Assembly: GCA_963969395.1 (NCBI GenBank) | Contig: OZ017802.1 | Location: 19,127,410-19,191,409, forward strand | Origin: Pseudoscleropodium purum | Taxonomy: Eukaryota; Streptophyta; Bryopsida; Hypnales; Brachytheciaceae | Reading direction: 5' to 3' | DNA: 64,000 bases | Part shown: in pieces, positions 63,656-64,000 of the stretch | Layout: the number at the start of each line of letters is the position of its first letter | Numbering within the stretch: the stretch's first letter is position 1 | Position numbers and translations under genes: made by a program | The notes under the pieces: model-generated | Told to the model about the DNA's origin: nothing | What the model saw: the letters and a program-made list of their open reading frames with translations, nothing else | The model's database searches: none

Positions 63656-63820
63656 TCAGTGGGTGTTGATGTAGTCTTCCGTCCATTTCGAAAGCTTATT
63701 CTGCAAATTCAAATCCAGGGCTTTGCCTTCCAGAGGATGCTCATTACAATCCATGAAGTACTTCCCAGACACTCCATTCAGGCGTGAGTTGGTTGCAACG
63801 TATACTTGCGTTGCAGCACC
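63656..63820 (-). CDS. Short-chain dehydrogenase/reductase, TIC32-like, last exon only
   Basis: The final exon has 54 codons plus a stop. It begins after a TTACCAG acceptor (minus strand, 63821-63827) with GAATQVYVATNSRLNGVSGK, then YFMDCNE, and ends TEDYINTH. This is the C-terminal region of plant SDR proteins of the TIC32/retinol-dehydrogenase-like group (usual form GAATTCYVALHP, GVSGKYF, D-x-N), where the exon break before GAAT is conserved as I remember it. The NAD(P)-binding Rossmann core and the YxxxK catalytic motif would lie in exons beyond 64000, so activity cannot be judged. 63821-64000 reads as intron. Nothing in this exon is broken. Confidence 0.82.
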   Translation of the reverse strand, partial: GAATQVYVATNSRLNGVSGKYFMDCNEHPLEGKALDLNLQNKLSKWTEDYINTH

Positions 63821-64000
63821 CTGGTAATGGTCAATCCACAATCAATAAACAATGAAAAAATATAAAGAAGAACTCTTGACAATGAACACCAATTCGGTTA
63901 AATTGGCAGAATAATATCACAACTTTGGTACTTTTCAGAACGAAAGGCTTGGAACGTGAATCTACGAAGGTCCATTAAGTCCCCATTTAAGAGCTGGAAA

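Overview
This is nuclear DNA of a land plant: AT-rich, gene-poor, with spliceosomal introns, plant-type gene families and many decayed repeats. The TIR-NB-LRR relic uses wording I associate with gymnosperm TNL proteins (FLSHSG in the TIR, an LRR entry ending in LEGIEWQY). The sparse genes and eroded repeats also fit a large gymnosperm (conifer-like) genome. That assignment is inference and no species is claimed.

Layout. From 1 to 28 kb there is essentially no recognisable intact gene. It holds many short non-autonomous transposon-like units, foldback elements, local tandem duplications and a few coding-like scraps (19.9-21.2 kb, 23.3-23.9 kb). At 28.5-29.1 kb (minus) lies an intact, intronless FKBP15-type peptidyl-prolyl isomerase of the secretory pathway, with a decayed tandem copy of its 3' end beside it. 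From 34.8 to 39.0 kb (minus) is a TIR-NB-LRR resistance pseudogene with several stops and a frameshift. From 42.4 to 44.9 kb are unidentified coding-like islands. From 47.2 to 49.9 kb (plus) six consistently phased exons encode a protein ending in a plant-specific MEE60-like four-helix membrane domain, preceded by a soluble module that may be SMCHD1/GMI1-like. From 54.4 to 56.2 kb (minus) are remnants of an unidentified multi-exon gene. From 56.4 to 59.5 kb (minus) is a complete three-exon cation/calcium exchanger (CCX, 608 aa). At 62.0-63.1 kb (plus) is a broken F-box gene. At 63.7-63.8 kb (minus) is the last exon of a TIC32-like short-chain dehydrogenase whose body lies beyond the window.

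The genes are unrelated neighbours, with no sign of a shared pathway. The most unusual signal is in the spacers. At least eight units (about 0.2-1.1 kb) start with TTAA-CCC(C/T)T and end with the inverted AGGG-TTAA, and some are present twice in the window. TTAA targets plus CCY ends are the hallmark of the piggyBac superfamily, which is not a standard part of land-plant transposon catalogues. CACTA-type micro-MITEs, several long perfect-looking hairpins and a tRNA-derived SINE head are also present.
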